This document shows, in pieces, positions 35,445 to 44,583 of a stretch of DNA of 49,374 nucleotides. The DNA lies in assembly GCF_004146235.1 (NCBI RefSeq), contig NZ_SELO01000028.1:1-49374 (forward strand), read 5' to 3'. The DNA is from Tropicimonas sp. IMCC6043. GTDB taxonomy: Bacteria > Pseudomonadota > Alphaproteobacteria > Rhodobacterales > Rhodobacteraceae. A program made the position numbers and the translations under genes. Position 1 is the first letter of the stretch, and each line of letters opens with the position of its first letter. The notes beneath the pieces are model-generated. The model did no database searches. It saw only the letters and a list, made by a program, of their open reading frames with translations, and was not told where the DNA came from.

Positions 35445-37232
35445 ATGTGTCAGTCGTTTGATGTCACCAGCCGGCCGGCGGATGGGCCGCCCCGCCTGGC
35501 CGCCCTGCGCGCACGGATGGCCGAGGCCGGTCTGGAAGGGTTCTTGGTGCCGCGCGCGGATGCCCATCAGGGGGAATATGTCGCGCCCCATGACTCGCGG
35601 CTGGCCTGGCTGACCGGGTTCACCGGCTCGGCTGGGAGCTGCGCGGTGCTGCCCGGTATCGCGGGCGTCTTTGTGGACGGGCGTTATCGCGTTCAGGTGC
35701 GTGTGCAAGTCGATCTCGACCATTTCACGCCGGTGGACTGGCCGAAGGTGCAATTGGCCGACTGGCTGGCCGAGCACCTGCCGGAGGGCGGGCGCGTCGG
35801 GTTCGACCCCTGGCTGCATTCGCTTGCTGAGATCGAGGCGCTAAGGGACGCGGGCCTGACCCTCGTGGCCTCGGCCAATCTCGTCGACGCGATCTGGGAG
35901 GACCAGCCGGCGCCGCCGATGGGCGCGATCCGCGTTCATCCGCTGGAGGTTGCCGGGGAACCGCAGGAAGAGAAGCGGGCGCGGCTGGGCCGGGCGCTGG
36001 CGGAGCGCGGCGAGCGGGCGGCGGTGCTGACGCTGCCCGACAGCATCGCCTGGCTCTTGAACATCCGCGGCAGCGACATCCCGCGCAACCCGGTGCCGCA
36101 TGCCTTTGCCATCCTGCACGATGACGGGTCCGTGGACCTGTTCTGCGCGGCGGAAAAGCTTTCGGAGCCGGTTCGGGCGCATCTCGGTGACGAGGTGCGG
36201 ATTGCCGCGTCGGAAGCGTTCGGACCGGCCCTCGCGGCGCTCGACGGACCGGTGCGGCTTGACCGGGAGAGCGCGCCCGTTTGGGTGGCCGACCGGCTGG
36301 GCGAGACCGATCTCCGGTTCGGGAGCGATCCCTGCCTGCTGCCCAAGGCGCGCAAGAACGCGGCCGAGATAAGCGGCATGGAGGCGGCGCATCTGCGCGA
36401 CGCGGCCGCCATGTGCCGTTTCCTGTGCTGGATCGATGCCGCGGCGCCGACGGGCGAGCTGACCGAGATCGACGTGGTGCGACGCCTCGAGGACGAGCGG
36501 CGGCGCGAGGCGGGGCTGCGCGACATCAGCTTCGAGACGATAGCTGGGGCAGGGCCGAACGGGGCGATCGTGCATTACCGCGTGACCGATGCGACCAACC
36601 GGCCGGTCCGCCCGGGCGAACTCCTGCTCGTCGATTCGGGCGGCCAATACGAGGACGGGACGACGGATATCACCCGCACCGTCGCAACCGGCCCGGTCGG
36701 TGACGAAGAACGCGCCGCCTTCACGCGCGTGCTTCAGGGGATGATCGCGATCTCGACTCTGCGCTGGCCGAGCGGCCTCGCGGGGCGGGATATCGACGCG
36801 CTGGCCCGTGCGCCGCTCTGGCGGGCAGGGATGGACTATGATCACGGCACCGGGCACGGCGTCGGGGCCTATCTCTCGGTTCACGAGGGGCCGCAGCGAA
36901 TCTCGCGCATATCGGCGGTGCCGCTCGAGCCCGGCATGGTGCTCTCCAACGAGCCCGGCTATTACCGCGAGGGCGCCTTCGGCATCCGCATCGAGAACCT
37001 TCTGCACGTCATCGAGGCACCGGCGCTCGCGGGTGCGGATGACCGGGCGATGCTCGCCTTTGCGACGCTGACATGGGTGCCGATCGACCGGCGATTGGTC
37101 GATGCGGACGCGCTCACACCGTTCGAGCGGACCTGGCTGGACGCCTATCACGCGGAATGCCGGGCACGCGTCTCGCCCCGGCTCGAAAGCGACGCCGCGG
37201 CGTGGCTGGACGCGGCGACGGCACCACTGTAG
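35445..37232 (+). CDS. Aminopeptidase P family protein (M24B)
   Basis: This 595-residue cytoplasmic metallopeptidase removes N-terminal residues before proline. It has the three-domain layout of long Xaa-Pro aminopeptidases: two creatinase N-domains (GFLVPRADAHQGEYV, WLTGFTGSAGSCAVL; TLPDSIAWLLNIRGSDIP) and a pita-bread catalytic domain. Metal ligands can be seen in LLVDSGGQYEDGTTDITRT (two Asp), HGTGHGVGAYLSVHE (His), LSNEPGYY (Glu) and FGIRIEN (Glu). AAAGGA precedes the ATG at 35445. Confidence 0.93.
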   Translation: MCQSFDVTSRPADGPPRLAALRARMAEAGLEGFLVPRADAHQGEYVAPHDSRLAWLTGFTGSAGSCAVLPGIAGVFVDGRYRVQVRVQVDLDHFTPVDWPKVQLADWLAEHLPEGGRVGFDPWLHSLAEIEALRDAGLTLVASANLVDAIWEDQPAPPMGAIRVHPLEVAGEPQEEKRARLGRALAERGERAAVLTLPDSIAWLLNIRGSDIPRNPVPHAFAILHDDGSVDLFCAAEKLSEPVRAHLGDEVRIAASEAFGPALAALDGPVRLDRESAPVWVADRLGETDLRFGSDPCLLPKARKNAAEISGMEAAHLRDAAAMCRFLCWIDAAAPTGELTEIDVVRRLEDERRREAGLRDISFETIAGAGPNGAIVHYRVTDATNRPVRPGELLLVDSGGQYEDGTTDITRTVATGPVGDEERAAFTRVLQGMIAISTLRWPSGLAGRDIDALARAPLWRAGMDYDHGTGHGVGAYLSVHEGPQRISRISAVPLEPGMVLSNEPGYYREGAFGIRIENLLHVIEAPALAGADDRAMLAFATLTWVPIDRRLVDADALTPFERTWLDAYHAECRARVSPRLESDAAAWLDAATAPL

Positions 37233-37312
37233 AGTCGCACGCTAACATTCATCATTCATGCAAATGTAACATTCCCCGCCCATAGGGGGCGGAAGGGGTC
37301 AAGGGGGCCGTC

Positions 37313-37660
37313 ATGGTAGAGCATATCAAGATCCGCAAGGCGGAGGGTACCTGGGTCGTGCGCGCTGGCGGCGCGGTCTTGGGGGAGAGCGTGAATGCGC
37401 TCGAGCTGTCGGAAGGCGAGATGTCGCCGGTGATCTATTTCCCGCGCGAGGACATCGCCATGGCGTTCCTCGAGGCCAGCGACCAGGTGAGCCATTCCCC
37501 GCACAAGGGGGACGCGCGCTTCTACTCGATCCACACCAAGAGCCGCGAGTTGAAGAACGCCGCCTGGTCCTATGAAGCGCCGCTCGACGTGGTGCAGCGT
37601 ATCAAGGATCATGTCGCCTTCTATGCCGATGGTGGAGACGTGGCGATCGAGCGGGTGTAA
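37313..37660 (+). CDS. DUF427 domain protein
   Basis: This 115-residue protein matches DUF427: VVRAGGAVLGESVNALELSE, SPVIYFPREDIAMAFLE, then SHSPHKGDARFYSIHTKSRE and NAAWSYEAPLDVVQRIKDHV. It is a small soluble beta-rich domain of unknown function. A GC-rich hairpin CCGCCC-atagg-GGGCGG lies just before the start, next to the ribosome-binding site. It stands alone between aminopeptidase P and recN (convergent). Confidence 0.88.
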   Translation: MVEHIKIRKAEGTWVVRAGGAVLGESVNALELSEGEMSPVIYFPREDIAMAFLEASDQVSHSPHKGDARFYSIHTKSRELKNAAWSYEAPLDVVQRIKDHVAFYADGGDVAIERV

Positions 37661-37786
37661 CCGCCGCGCCGGGAGACCGGGGGCGGCGGGCGAGCGGACT
37701 TGCGCTGGCGCTCGGCGCAGCGATGGCCGGCATCCGAGGACGCCCGACTTCTTTCGAGAAGAGTGCGCCCGCCTACTGGTTGGGCG

Positions 37787-39436
37787 TCAGCCTTCCAGGA
37801 GCGCCTGGGCCGCGGCGCGCGCCTCTTCGGTGACGGTGTCGCCTGCCAGCATCCGGGCAAGCTCGTCGATCCGGGCGGCGCGGTCGAGCGCGGTGACGCG
37901 GGAGAGCGTGGTCTCGCCGGCGATCTGCTTGTCGACCCGCCAGTGATGCCGGCCGAGCGCGGCGACCTGCGGCGAATGGGTGACGACGAGGACCTGCGCG
38001 CCCTCCGCGAGCCGCTGCAACCGCCGTCCGACGGCATCGGCGGTCGCGCCACCCACGCCGCGGTCGATCTCGTCGAAGATCATCGTGACGCCCTTCGCCT
38101 CCCCCATCAGGCAGACCTTCAACGCCAGCAGGAACCGCGAGAGTTCGCCGCCCGATGCGATCCGGTTGAGTGGGCCGGCCGGGGCACCGGGGTTCGGAGC
38201 GATGGTAAAACTGACATTGTCCTGCCCTTCGGCACCGGGGGCTGTCGCTTCGATACAGGTCGTGAAGACGGCCCGCTCCATCTTCAGCGGCGCGAGTTCG
38301 GCCGCCACGGCGCCATCGAGCCGCATCGCGGCGGCGTGCCGCGTCTGGCTCAGCGCGTCGCAAGCCGCCAGATGCGCCGCCTCCGCCTCGCGCGCGTCCG
38401 TCTCGCGCGCCGCGAGCCCTCCGGACCCCGCCTCGAGCAGGTCCAGCGCGTCGCGGAACTCCTCCGCCTTGTCCGGCAGCTCGTCCGGCTGCACCTTGTG
38501 CTTGCGGGCAAGATCGCGCAACGCGAAGAGCCGTTCGGTGATCCGTTCGAGCTCGTTTGGGTCCAAGGCCAGCGCGTCGAGGCAATCGGTCACCTGCTGC
38601 TCTGCCTCGCCCAGTGCTTCGAGCGCCCGGCCGAGCGCCTCGCTCGCACCGTCGAGCCGGCCGTCGACGCCCGCCGCCGCTCCGTCGAGCCAGCGCAACG
38701 CGTCCGAGACGAGCCCTTCGGCGCCGTCGCCCGAGATCGCGGCATGGGCCCGGACGATATCCTCGCGCACCCGCTCGGCCGTCTGCATCAGGCGCCGGCG
38801 TGCGTCGAGCGCCGCCTCTTCGCCGGGCTCCGGCGCCAGGCGCTCGAGCTCTTCGGCGGCGTGGCGCAGGAAATCCTCCTCCGCACGCAACGCCTCTTGC
38901 CGCGCCCGCGCGTCTTCGAGCGCGCTCCGCGCCTCCTGCCGGGTCCGCCAGGCAGCGCGCACGGCCTCGAGCTGACCAGCCGCGCCGGCGAACTCGTCCA
39001 GCAGCTCCCGGTGCCCCCGCGGGTTGAGCAGCCCTCGGTCGTCGTGTTGCCCGTGCAACTCGACCAGCGTCGCCGAGACCTGCCGCAGCACCTCGCCCGA
39101 GCATCGGCGGTCGTTGATCCATGCGGTCTTGCGCCCCTCGGCGGTATTGATCCGCCGCAGGATCAACTCGTCCTCTTCGGGGAGGCCTGCCTCGCGCAGC
39201 ACGTCGCGGGCGGGATGCTCTGGCGGCAGGTCGAACCAGGCAACCACCTCGCCCTGCGCCGCGCCCGCCCGCACCAACTCCGCGCGGCCGCGCCATCCGA
39301 GCACGAATCCGAGCGAATCCAGCAGGATCGACTTTCCCGCACCGGTTTCGCCGGTCAACACGTTGAGGCCCGGCTGGAAGACGAGTTCCAGCCGGTCGAT
39401 GATCAGCACGTCACGGATTTCGAGCCCGCGCAGCAT
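37787..39436 (-). CDS. recN: DNA repair protein RecN
   Basis: This 549-residue SMC-like ATPase acts in double-strand break repair. The Walker A motif is GETGAGKSILLDSLGF, followed by LVELHGQHDDRGLLNPRGHR. A long coiled coil rich in Arg/Glu/Ala (about 170-360) is followed by the signature NRIASGGELSRFLLALK, Walker B TMIFDEIDRGVGGATADAVG and LVVTHSPQVAALG. Start at 39436 (MLRGLEIRDVLIIDRLELVF) matches the family N-terminus. It is last in the minus-strand ftsZ-lpxC-bamD-recN block. Confidence 0.95.
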   Translation of the reverse strand: MLRGLEIRDVLIIDRLELVFQPGLNVLTGETGAGKSILLDSLGFVLGWRGRAELVRAGAAQGEVVAWFDLPPEHPARDVLREAGLPEEDELILRRINTAEGRKTAWINDRRCSGEVLRQVSATLVELHGQHDDRGLLNPRGHRELLDEFAGAAGQLEAVRAAWRTRQEARSALEDARARQEALRAEEDFLRHAAEELERLAPEPGEEAALDARRRLMQTAERVREDIVRAHAAISGDGAEGLVSDALRWLDGAAAGVDGRLDGASEALGRALEALGEAEQQVTDCLDALALDPNELERITERLFALRDLARKHKVQPDELPDKAEEFRDALDLLEAGSGGLAARETDAREAEAAHLAACDALSQTRHAAAMRLDGAVAAELAPLKMERAVFTTCIEATAPGAEGQDNVSFTIAPNPGAPAGPLNRIASGGELSRFLLALKVCLMGEAKGVTMIFDEIDRGVGGATADAVGRRLQRLAEGAQVLVVTHSPQVAALGRHHWRVDKQIAGETTLSRVTALDRAARIDELARMLAGDTVTEEARAAAQALLEG

Positions 39437-39572
39437 CGGCTCACCCCATTCTCGCTGGCGCCTTTCTAGACCGATTTTCCGGCAGAACACCAGTCGCCGC
39501 CGCCCGCAGCCGGTTTCTTCTGCTTGAAAATTTCCCCGCCGGAGGCACGCGCCGTCCGGCGCTCGCGGCCGG

Positions 39573-40424
39573 TCAGAGCCACTGGCCCTTGATCATCTGG
39601 CGATGCACCTGGCGCAGCCAGCTGTCGCCCTTGGCCTGTGCCTGCAGGCCGTTCTTGACCAGAAGCTGGTAGCTGTCCTGATACCAGACCGTGGACTGGA
39701 AGTTATAGGCAAGAATCGCGCCGGCGGTCTGCGCCTCGTCGACCAGTCCGAGGGAGAGATAGGCCTCGACCAGCCGGTGCAGGGCTTCGGCCGTATGCGT
39801 CGTCGTCTGGAAATCCTCGACCACGACGCGGAAACGGTTGATTGCCGCTGTGTAGTGCTGACCGCTCAGATAGAAGCGACCGATCTCCATCTCCTTGGCG
39901 GCAAGATGGTCGAAGGCAAGGTCGAATTTCAGGATCGCCGAGCGGGCATACTCGCTGTCGGGATAGGTTTCGATCACTGTGCGCAGCGCCTGCAACGCCT
40001 GGTAGGTCAGGCCCTGGTCGCGGCCGACCTCGTCGATCTGGTCGTAATAGCTGAGCGCCAGAAGATATTGCGCATAGGCCGCGTCCTCGTCGGCAGGGTA
40101 GAAGTCGATATAGCGCTGCGCCGAGGCGCGGCTGTTCTCGTAATCGTGGTCCTGGTGATAGGAGAAGGCCTGCATGATCAGCGCCCGCTTGGCCCATTCC
40201 GAGTAGGGATAGAGCCGCTCGATCTCGCCGAAGAGCTCGGCCGCATCGTCCGGGTCGCCATTCTCGAGGTCGTATTCGGCGCGCTGATAGATCTGCTCGG
40301 CGGTGAATGTCTCCAGCGGAACGCCACGGCTCGCATTGACGCCCTTGCGGTTGCCGCAATCGGCGAGCAGCACCACCACGGCCAGAGCAGCGACCAGTCG
40401 GATCGTTATCCCACGCACCGCCAT
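39573..40424 (-). CDS. bamD: Outer membrane assembly lipoprotein BamD
   Basis: This 283-residue lipoprotein is the essential TPR subunit of the BAM complex that inserts outer-membrane proteins. The signal peptide (ITIRLVAALAVVVLLADC) ends in a lipobox LADC with the acylated Cys at residue 23. Asp at -1 is unusual. TPR segments follow (AEQIYQRAEYDLENGDPDDA, SAQRYIDFYPADEDAAYAQY, YYDQIDEVGRDQGLTYQALQ). The ATG at 40424 follows GGAC; a TTG six codons upstream is less likely. It lies between lpxC and recN, the usual alphaproteobacterial context. Confidence 0.93.
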   Translation of the reverse strand: MAVRGITIRLVAALAVVVLLADCGNRKGVNASRGVPLETFTAEQIYQRAEYDLENGDPDDAAELFGEIERLYPYSEWAKRALIMQAFSYHQDHDYENSRASAQRYIDFYPADEDAAYAQYLLALSYYDQIDEVGRDQGLTYQALQALRTVIETYPDSEYARSAILKFDLAFDHLAAKEMEIGRFYLSGQHYTAAINRFRVVVEDFQTTTHTAEALHRLVEAYLSLGLVDEAQTAGAILAYNFQSTVWYQDSYQLLVKNGLQAQAKGDSWLRQVHRQMIKGQWL

Positions 40425-40496
40425 GTCCTGTTTCCCCTGCAAACTTCCAGCTCTTCGACCGGCCTCAAGGCCGACAGTCGCCTTCCTCTAGCACAG

Positions 40497-40531
40497 AAAA
40501 ATCCGGTGCAAAATGTCTCCGCACCGGATTT
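40497..40531 (-). terminator. Intrinsic terminator of lpxC
   Basis: An 11-bp stem, AAATCCGGTGC (40499-40509) and GCACCGGATTT (40521-40531), is followed on the minus strand by a T run (40501-40497). It lies 24 bases after the lpxC stop. Confidence 0.85.
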
Positions 40532-40554
40532 CCTCAGCAAGATCACGGATGTTG

Positions 40555-41475
40555 TCAGGCGACCGCGGCCATATCCAGCTGGCTCACACCGACGCCGGGC
40601 AGGTGCCGCCGGGTCTCGGGGCTGCAGAGCACCCATTCGGCGGCGCCGGGCTCGGAAAAAAGCGCCCGGAGTGCCATGTTGGTCAGCGTGTGGCCGGCGC
40701 GGAAGCCGGTATAGCGGCCGATAATCGGGCCGCCTGCCAGCGCGAGGTCGCCAAGCGCGTCCAGCATCTTGTGGCGCACCGGTTCGTCGGCATGCCGCAA
40801 CCCGCCGGGATTGAGCACCCTGGCGCCGTCGACCACGACGGCATTGTCCATCGAGCCGCCGAGCGCCAGCCCGTTGGCGCGCATCGCCTGGATATCCGCG
40901 AGGCGGCAGAAGGTGCGGCTGTCGCAGAGCTCGCGCACGAAGGCACCGTTGGCTAGGGTCAGCCGCTGCTGCTGGTGACCGATCGCGGCGTCGTCGAAAT
41001 CGATCTCGAAGGCGATCTCCAGCCCGTCATGCGGTTCGATCCGCGCCCAGCCCATGCCGGCGCGGACCTCGATCGGCTTGAGGACCTTGAGCACGCGCAG
41101 GGGCGCGTCGAGCCGCCGCACGCCGGCTTTCAGGATTTCCCGCACGAAGGGCGCGGCGCTGCCATCGAGAATTGGCAGTTCGGGGCCGGATACCTCGACG
41201 AGGACATTGTGCACGCCGGTGCCGGCGAGCGCGGCCATCAGGTGTTCGATTGTCGACAGCGTGACGCCGTCGTGATTCACCAACTGCGTGCAAAGTGGAA
41301 CATGAACGGTCGCGTCCCACCGGGCGGGCAGCAGCGGATCGCCCTCGACGGCGTCCGTGCGCCGGAAGACGATGCCGTGATCCGCAGGGGCCGGCACCAG
41401 TGTGACACGGGCCGGGCGACCGGAATGGAGACCTTCGCCTGTGAGGGTCACCGCGCTGTTGAGCGTTGTCTGCAC
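40555..41475 (-). CDS. lpxC: UDP-3-O-acyl-N-acetylglucosamine deacetylase LpxC
   Basis: This 306-residue zinc enzyme catalyses the committed step of lipid A synthesis. Motifs: TLTGEGLHSGRPARVTLVPA, TLSTIEHLMAALAGTGVHN (first Zn His), DGSAAPFV, DEPVRHKMLDALGDLALAGG (second Zn His, Asp) and FRAGHTLTN (catalytic His). The start is taken as GTG at 41475, which aligns with the usual MQTTL N-terminus; a GTG at 41505 is possible. A terminator follows at 40497-40531. Confidence 0.95.
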   Translation of the reverse strand: MQTTLNSAVTLTGEGLHSGRPARVTLVPAPADHGIVFRRTDAVEGDPLLPARWDATVHVPLCTQLVNHDGVTLSTIEHLMAALAGTGVHNVLVEVSGPELPILDGSAAPFVREILKAGVRRLDAPLRVLKVLKPIEVRAGMGWARIEPHDGLEIAFEIDFDDAAIGHQQQRLTLANGAFVRELCDSRTFCRLADIQAMRANGLALGGSMDNAVVVDGARVLNPGGLRHADEPVRHKMLDALGDLALAGGPIIGRYTGFRAGHTLTNMALRALFSEPGAAEWVLCSPETRRHLPGVGVSQLDMAAVA

Positions 41476-41639
41476 GTTGAATTCTTTCTGTTGGCGGGAT
41501 CGCACCTTCCCGCATCCTGCACATACGGGGGCGCTCTCACGGGCTCAATTCAAAGATTGTAACCATGTGAAACATTGCCCGGCCGCAATGAGCAGAACCC
41601 CGCCGATAGCGCGATCAGGGGGGCTAATGCCTTAGCCTT

Positions 41640-41671
41640 AATAATAAAAAGGCCGGCAAAAGCCGGCCTTT
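41640..41671 (-). terminator. Intrinsic terminator of ftsZ
   Basis: The stem AAAGGCCGGC (41648-41657) with GCCGGCCTTT (41662-41671) and loop AAAA is followed on the minus strand by TTTTTATTATT. It lies 24 bases after the ftsZ stop and is AT-flanked on both sides, so it could also stop plus-strand transcription. Confidence 0.9.
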
Positions 41672-41694
41672 CTTTGGTGCTGTGAAGAAAGATG

Positions 41695-43302
41695 TCAGTT
41701 GGCCTGACGGCGCAGGAACGCCGGAATCTCGATCCGCTCCTGTTCGGCATCCATCTCCGGCTCGTCCTCGTAGCTCTCGATCGGACGCGAAGTCTGCTGG
41801 CGCAGCTGCGGCGGTTGCTGGCGCGAGGGCTGGGCCGGGCGCTCGTGGGTCTCGCCCGTGCCGGACATCCGGTGGATCAGGTTGCCGATGCCGAAGCTGC
41901 GCTTCTCGGTCGCCGGAGCCTGGGCCGCCGGCGCGGTCTCGGTCTTCGGCGCGGCCCTGCTGACGGCGGCCTGGAGCCTCTGGATCGCTTCGGGGCTCGG
42001 CGTGCCGGCGCGGCGCGGTTGCGGTGCCACATATTCTTCGGCTGTCTCTTCGATGGCATCGACCAGTGGCAGCGGTTCGCTCGCGGCCGGCTGGTAGGCC
42101 GGGGGCGGCAGGTCGTCGGCGAGTTCGACGCTCTCCGTCTCCTCTGCGGCGGCCGGCTGGAAGCCGGGGAAGAGCGACGGCTCTTCGGTCTCGGCGGCCG
42201 GTTCGTCCACATGCGACTTGGCGACGATCTGTTCCATCATGTCGGGCGCTGCCGGTGCCGGGGCGGCCTTCTCGGCGATCTCGCCGACGGCGCGCAGGGT
42301 GCGGGCCGGGCGCGGGATCTCGTGCGGCACGCCCGAGGCGTCGATGCCGGTGGCGACGACGGAGACGCGCATCCGGCCTTCCATATCGGTGTCGAGCGTC
42401 GAGCCGACGATGATGTTGGCCTCCGGGTCGACCTCCTCGCGGATGCGGTTGGCCGCCTCGTCGAGCTCGAAGAGCGTCAGGTCGTAGCCGCCGGTGATGT
42501 TGATAAGAACGCCCTTGGCGCCCTTGAGCGAGATCTCGTCCAGCAGCGGGTTGGCAATGGCCTTCTCGGCGGCTTGGATGGCGCGGTCCTCGCCGTCGCT
42601 CTCGCCGGTGCCCATCATCGCTTTGCCCATCTCGTCCATCACCGAGCGCACGTCGGCAAAGTCGAGGTTGATGAGGCCCGGCCGAACCATCAGGTCGGTC
42701 ACGCCCTTGACGCCCTGATAAAGAACGTCATCGGCCATCGAGAAAGCCTCGGTGAACGTCGTCTTCTCGTTGGCAAGCCGGAACAGGTTCTGGTTGGGAA
42801 TGATGATGAGGGTGTCGACGACCTTCTGCAGCGCCTCGACGCCTTCCTCGGCCTGGCGCATCCGCTTGGCGCCTTCGAACTGGAAGGGCTTGGTGACGAC
42901 GCCGACGGTCAGCACACCGAGCTCGCGCGCAGCCTGGGCGATGATCGGCGCGGCGCCGGTGCCGGTGCCGCCGCCCATCCCGGCGGTGATGAAGCACATA
43001 TGTGCCCCGGCGAGGTGATCGACGATCTCCTCGATTGTTTCCTCGGCGGCGGCCGCGCCGACCGCGGGGCGGGCGCCGGCACCAAGACCTTCGGTGACCT
43101 TCACGCCCATCTGGATCCGGTTCTCGGCATGGCTCTGCTGGAGCGCCTGCGCATCGGTATTGGCGGTGACGAATTCGACACCTTCGAGATTCTTCTCGAT
43201 CATGTTGTTGACGGCGTTGCCGCCTGCGCCGCCAACACCGAACACGGTGATGCGCGGCTTCAGTTCGTCCTGCTCCTGGGGGATGCCGAGGTTCAAAGCC
43301 AT
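41695..43302 (-). CDS. ftsZ: Cell division GTPase FtsZ
   Basis: This 535-residue tubulin homologue forms the Z ring. N-terminal [19 protein letters not shown], tubulin signature [21 protein letters not shown]7 loop region [16 protein letters not shown] and [20 protein letters not shown] are intact (about 1-320). A long, variable Pro/Ala/Glu-rich linker of about 190 residues follows, as in Rhodobacterales, and then a C-terminal conserved peptide ending [13 protein letters not shown] that binds FtsA. ATG at 43302 behind CGGAG. It is on the opposite strand from ftsA, 12 kb away, with its own terminator at 41640-41671. Confidence 0.97.
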   Translation of the reverse strand: MALNLGIPQEQDELKPRITVFGVGGAGGNAVNNMIEKNLEGVEFVTANTDAQALQQSHAENRIQMGVKVTEGLGAGARPAVGAAAAEETIEEIVDHLAGAHMCFITAGMGGGTGTGAAPIIAQAARELGVLTVGVVTKPFQFEGAKRMRQAEEGVEALQKVVDTLIIIPNQNLFRLANEKTTFTEAFSMADDVLYQGVKGVTDLMVRPGLINLDFADVRSVMDEMGKAMMGTGESDGEDRAIQAAEKAIANPLLDEISLKGAKGVLINITGGYDLTLFELDEAANRIREEVDPEANIIVGSTLDTDMEGRMRVSVVATGIDASGVPHEIPRPARTLRAVGEIAEKAAPAPAAPDMMEQIVAKSHVDEPAAETEEPSLFPGFQPAAAEETESVELADDLPPPAYQPAASEPLPLVDAIEETAEEYVAPQPRRAGTPSPEAIQRLQAAVSRAAPKTETAPAAQAPATEKRSFGIGNLIHRMSGTGETHERPAQPSRQQPPQLRQQTSRPIESYEDEPEMDAEQERIEIPAFLRRQAN

Positions 43303-43680
43303 TTTCACTCCGCCTGATTGCGCCGCCTCGTAGAATGGACGACTTGCTGCCTGTCCCAAGGGGGAAACGCGCCCCCGAAATTCGATTTGTTGCAGCGAGC
43401 ATAATCATTGCATCCCGCGGCGTCATCGAAAAAATGCAAAAAAGCCACAAAATATGGAAAAGCCGGCAAGCGAGCGCCTAAGATCTGCCGGAACCCACCC
43501 TATGTTGCGGTTTGAGACAGAAATGACACAAGGCCGCGGCAAATATCGGATTTTGCACGGTCTTTCCGCCCGGACGGGCGGCATACTTGTCATTCTGGGG
43601 CGGCTGCTCGGCCTGCCTCGCCCGGATTTCCCGGTTCTCGTGAATTGAGAGTCGCACAGGCGGCGCGCGGGTTCCAGCGA

Positions 43681-43700
43681 TTTCCACAGGCTGTGGATAA
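43681..43700. promoter_or_regulatory. Candidate DnaA-box pair upstream of ftsZ
   Basis: TGTGGATAA (43692-43700) is a perfect DnaA box in reverse orientation (TTATCCACA). TTTCCACAG (43681-43689) is a near match facing the opposite way. Together they make the palindrome CCACAG-G-CTGTGG. DnaA is known to control ftsZ in some alphaproteobacteria; the site is about 380 bases from the ftsZ start. Confidence 0.5.
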
Positions 43701-43737
43701 GTTTTCGGAAATTTCAGTCGCGCGGCGCAGAGACGCC

Positions 43738-43764
43738 GCCGGACAGGCGTAATACCTGTCCGGC
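43738..43764 (-). terminator. Hairpin after the otn operon
   Basis: A perfect 10-bp stem, GCCGGACAGG (43738-43747) with CCTGTCCGGC (43755-43764), has a 7-base loop about 50 bases after the otnI stop. There is no T run on the minus strand, so it may be a Rho-assisted end or an RNA-stabilising hairpin. Confidence 0.5.
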
Positions 43765-43814
43765 AGCGGTGCCGGGGCGAAGAGAGGGGGAGACTCCCCG
43801 GCGGTTCGGTGGCG

Positions 43815-44582
43815 TCAGCTCCCGCCGCCGAATGTCGTCATCCAGCCCAGCCCGGACGCGGTCGTCTCGCGCGGCTTGTATTCGGCGCCGAGCGGAGCGT
43901 CGTAGCCGAGGCTTTCGATATGAGCGAAAATGTGGGCGTAGTTCACCTCGCCGCAATCGGGTTCGCTGCGCGCGGGCACCGAGGCGAACTGGATATGGCC
44001 GATGATCGGCAGCCGCGCGGTCAGCCGCCGCGTCAGGTCGCCTTCCATGATCTGCAAATGATAGCAGTCGAACATCAGCGCCAGGTTTTCGGCGCCGACC
44101 TCGGCGATGATCTCGGCGGCCTGGTCGGAGGTTGTCAGGAAATATCCAGGCGCGTCGTATTTGTTGAGCGGCTCGATGAGGATCGTGATGCCCTTCGCCG
44201 CAGCCTGCTCGCAGGCATAGCGCAGGTTGGAAACGAATGTCTCATGCGCCGCCGCGCCTTCGGCGAAGCCAGCCATCACGTGGACCTTGGGCGTGCCGAT
44301 CTTACCGGCATAGTCGAGCGCCTGGTCGATCGCCGCATGCGCTTCCGCCTCGCGGCCGGGCAGGGCGCAGAGGCCGTTCTCGCCCGGCTTGCCGCGGATC
44401 GTGTTGAGCCCGAGCATCGTGAGCCCCGTCTCCTCGAGCGCGGCGGCGACGTCCTCGGCCGGGGTCTCGTAGGGCCAGTGGCACTCGACCGCGTCGAACC
44501 CCGCGGCCTTGGCAGCGCGAATCGCGTCGGGCAGGGAGAGTTCGGTCCAGAGAAAGCCGAGATTGGCAGAGAAACGGGTCAT
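43815..44582 (-). CDS. otnI: 2-oxo-tetronate isomerase / hydroxypyruvate isomerase OtnI
   Basis: This 255-residue TIM-barrel isomerase of the Hyi/OtnI type has MTRFSANLGFLWTELSLPDA, AGFDAVECHWPYETPAEDVA, LGLNTIRGKPGENGLCALPG, ILIEPLNKYDAPGYFL, MFDCYHLQIMEGD and IGHIQFASVPARSEPD, with the metal-binding Glu, Asp and His residues of the fold. With OtnK and OtnC upstream, the OtnI role is favoured over stand-alone hydroxypyruvate isomerase: it interconverts 2-oxo- and 3-oxo-tetronate. It starts one base after the otnC stop. Confidence 0.92.
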   Translation of the reverse strand: MTRFSANLGFLWTELSLPDAIRAAKAAGFDAVECHWPYETPAEDVAAALEETGLTMLGLNTIRGKPGENGLCALPGREAEAHAAIDQALDYAGKIGTPKVHVMAGFAEGAAAHETFVSNLRYACEQAAAKGITILIEPLNKYDAPGYFLTTSDQAAEIIAEVGAENLALMFDCYHLQIMEGDLTRRLTARLPIIGHIQFASVPARSEPDCGEVNYAHIFAHIESLGYDAPLGAEYKPRETTASGLGWMTTFGGGS

Positions 44583-44583
44583 G

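Larger units (their letters stand above)
43303..43814 (-). other. ftsZ upstream region, with otnI 3' end
   Basis: About 510 bases lie between the ftsZ start and the otnI stop, both read on the minus strand. An AT-rich stretch (43420-43460) probably holds the ftsZ promoter, but no convincing -35/-10 pair was picked. A candidate DnaA-box pair (43681-43700) and a hairpin after otnI (43738-43764) are listed separately. A 64-codon plus-strand ORF at 43454-43648 has no family resemblance. Confidence 0.5.

Noticed and set aside
43454-43648. Small plus-strand ORF upstream of ftsZ
   Set aside because: No homology, no ribosome-binding site, and it overlaps the probable ftsZ promoter region.
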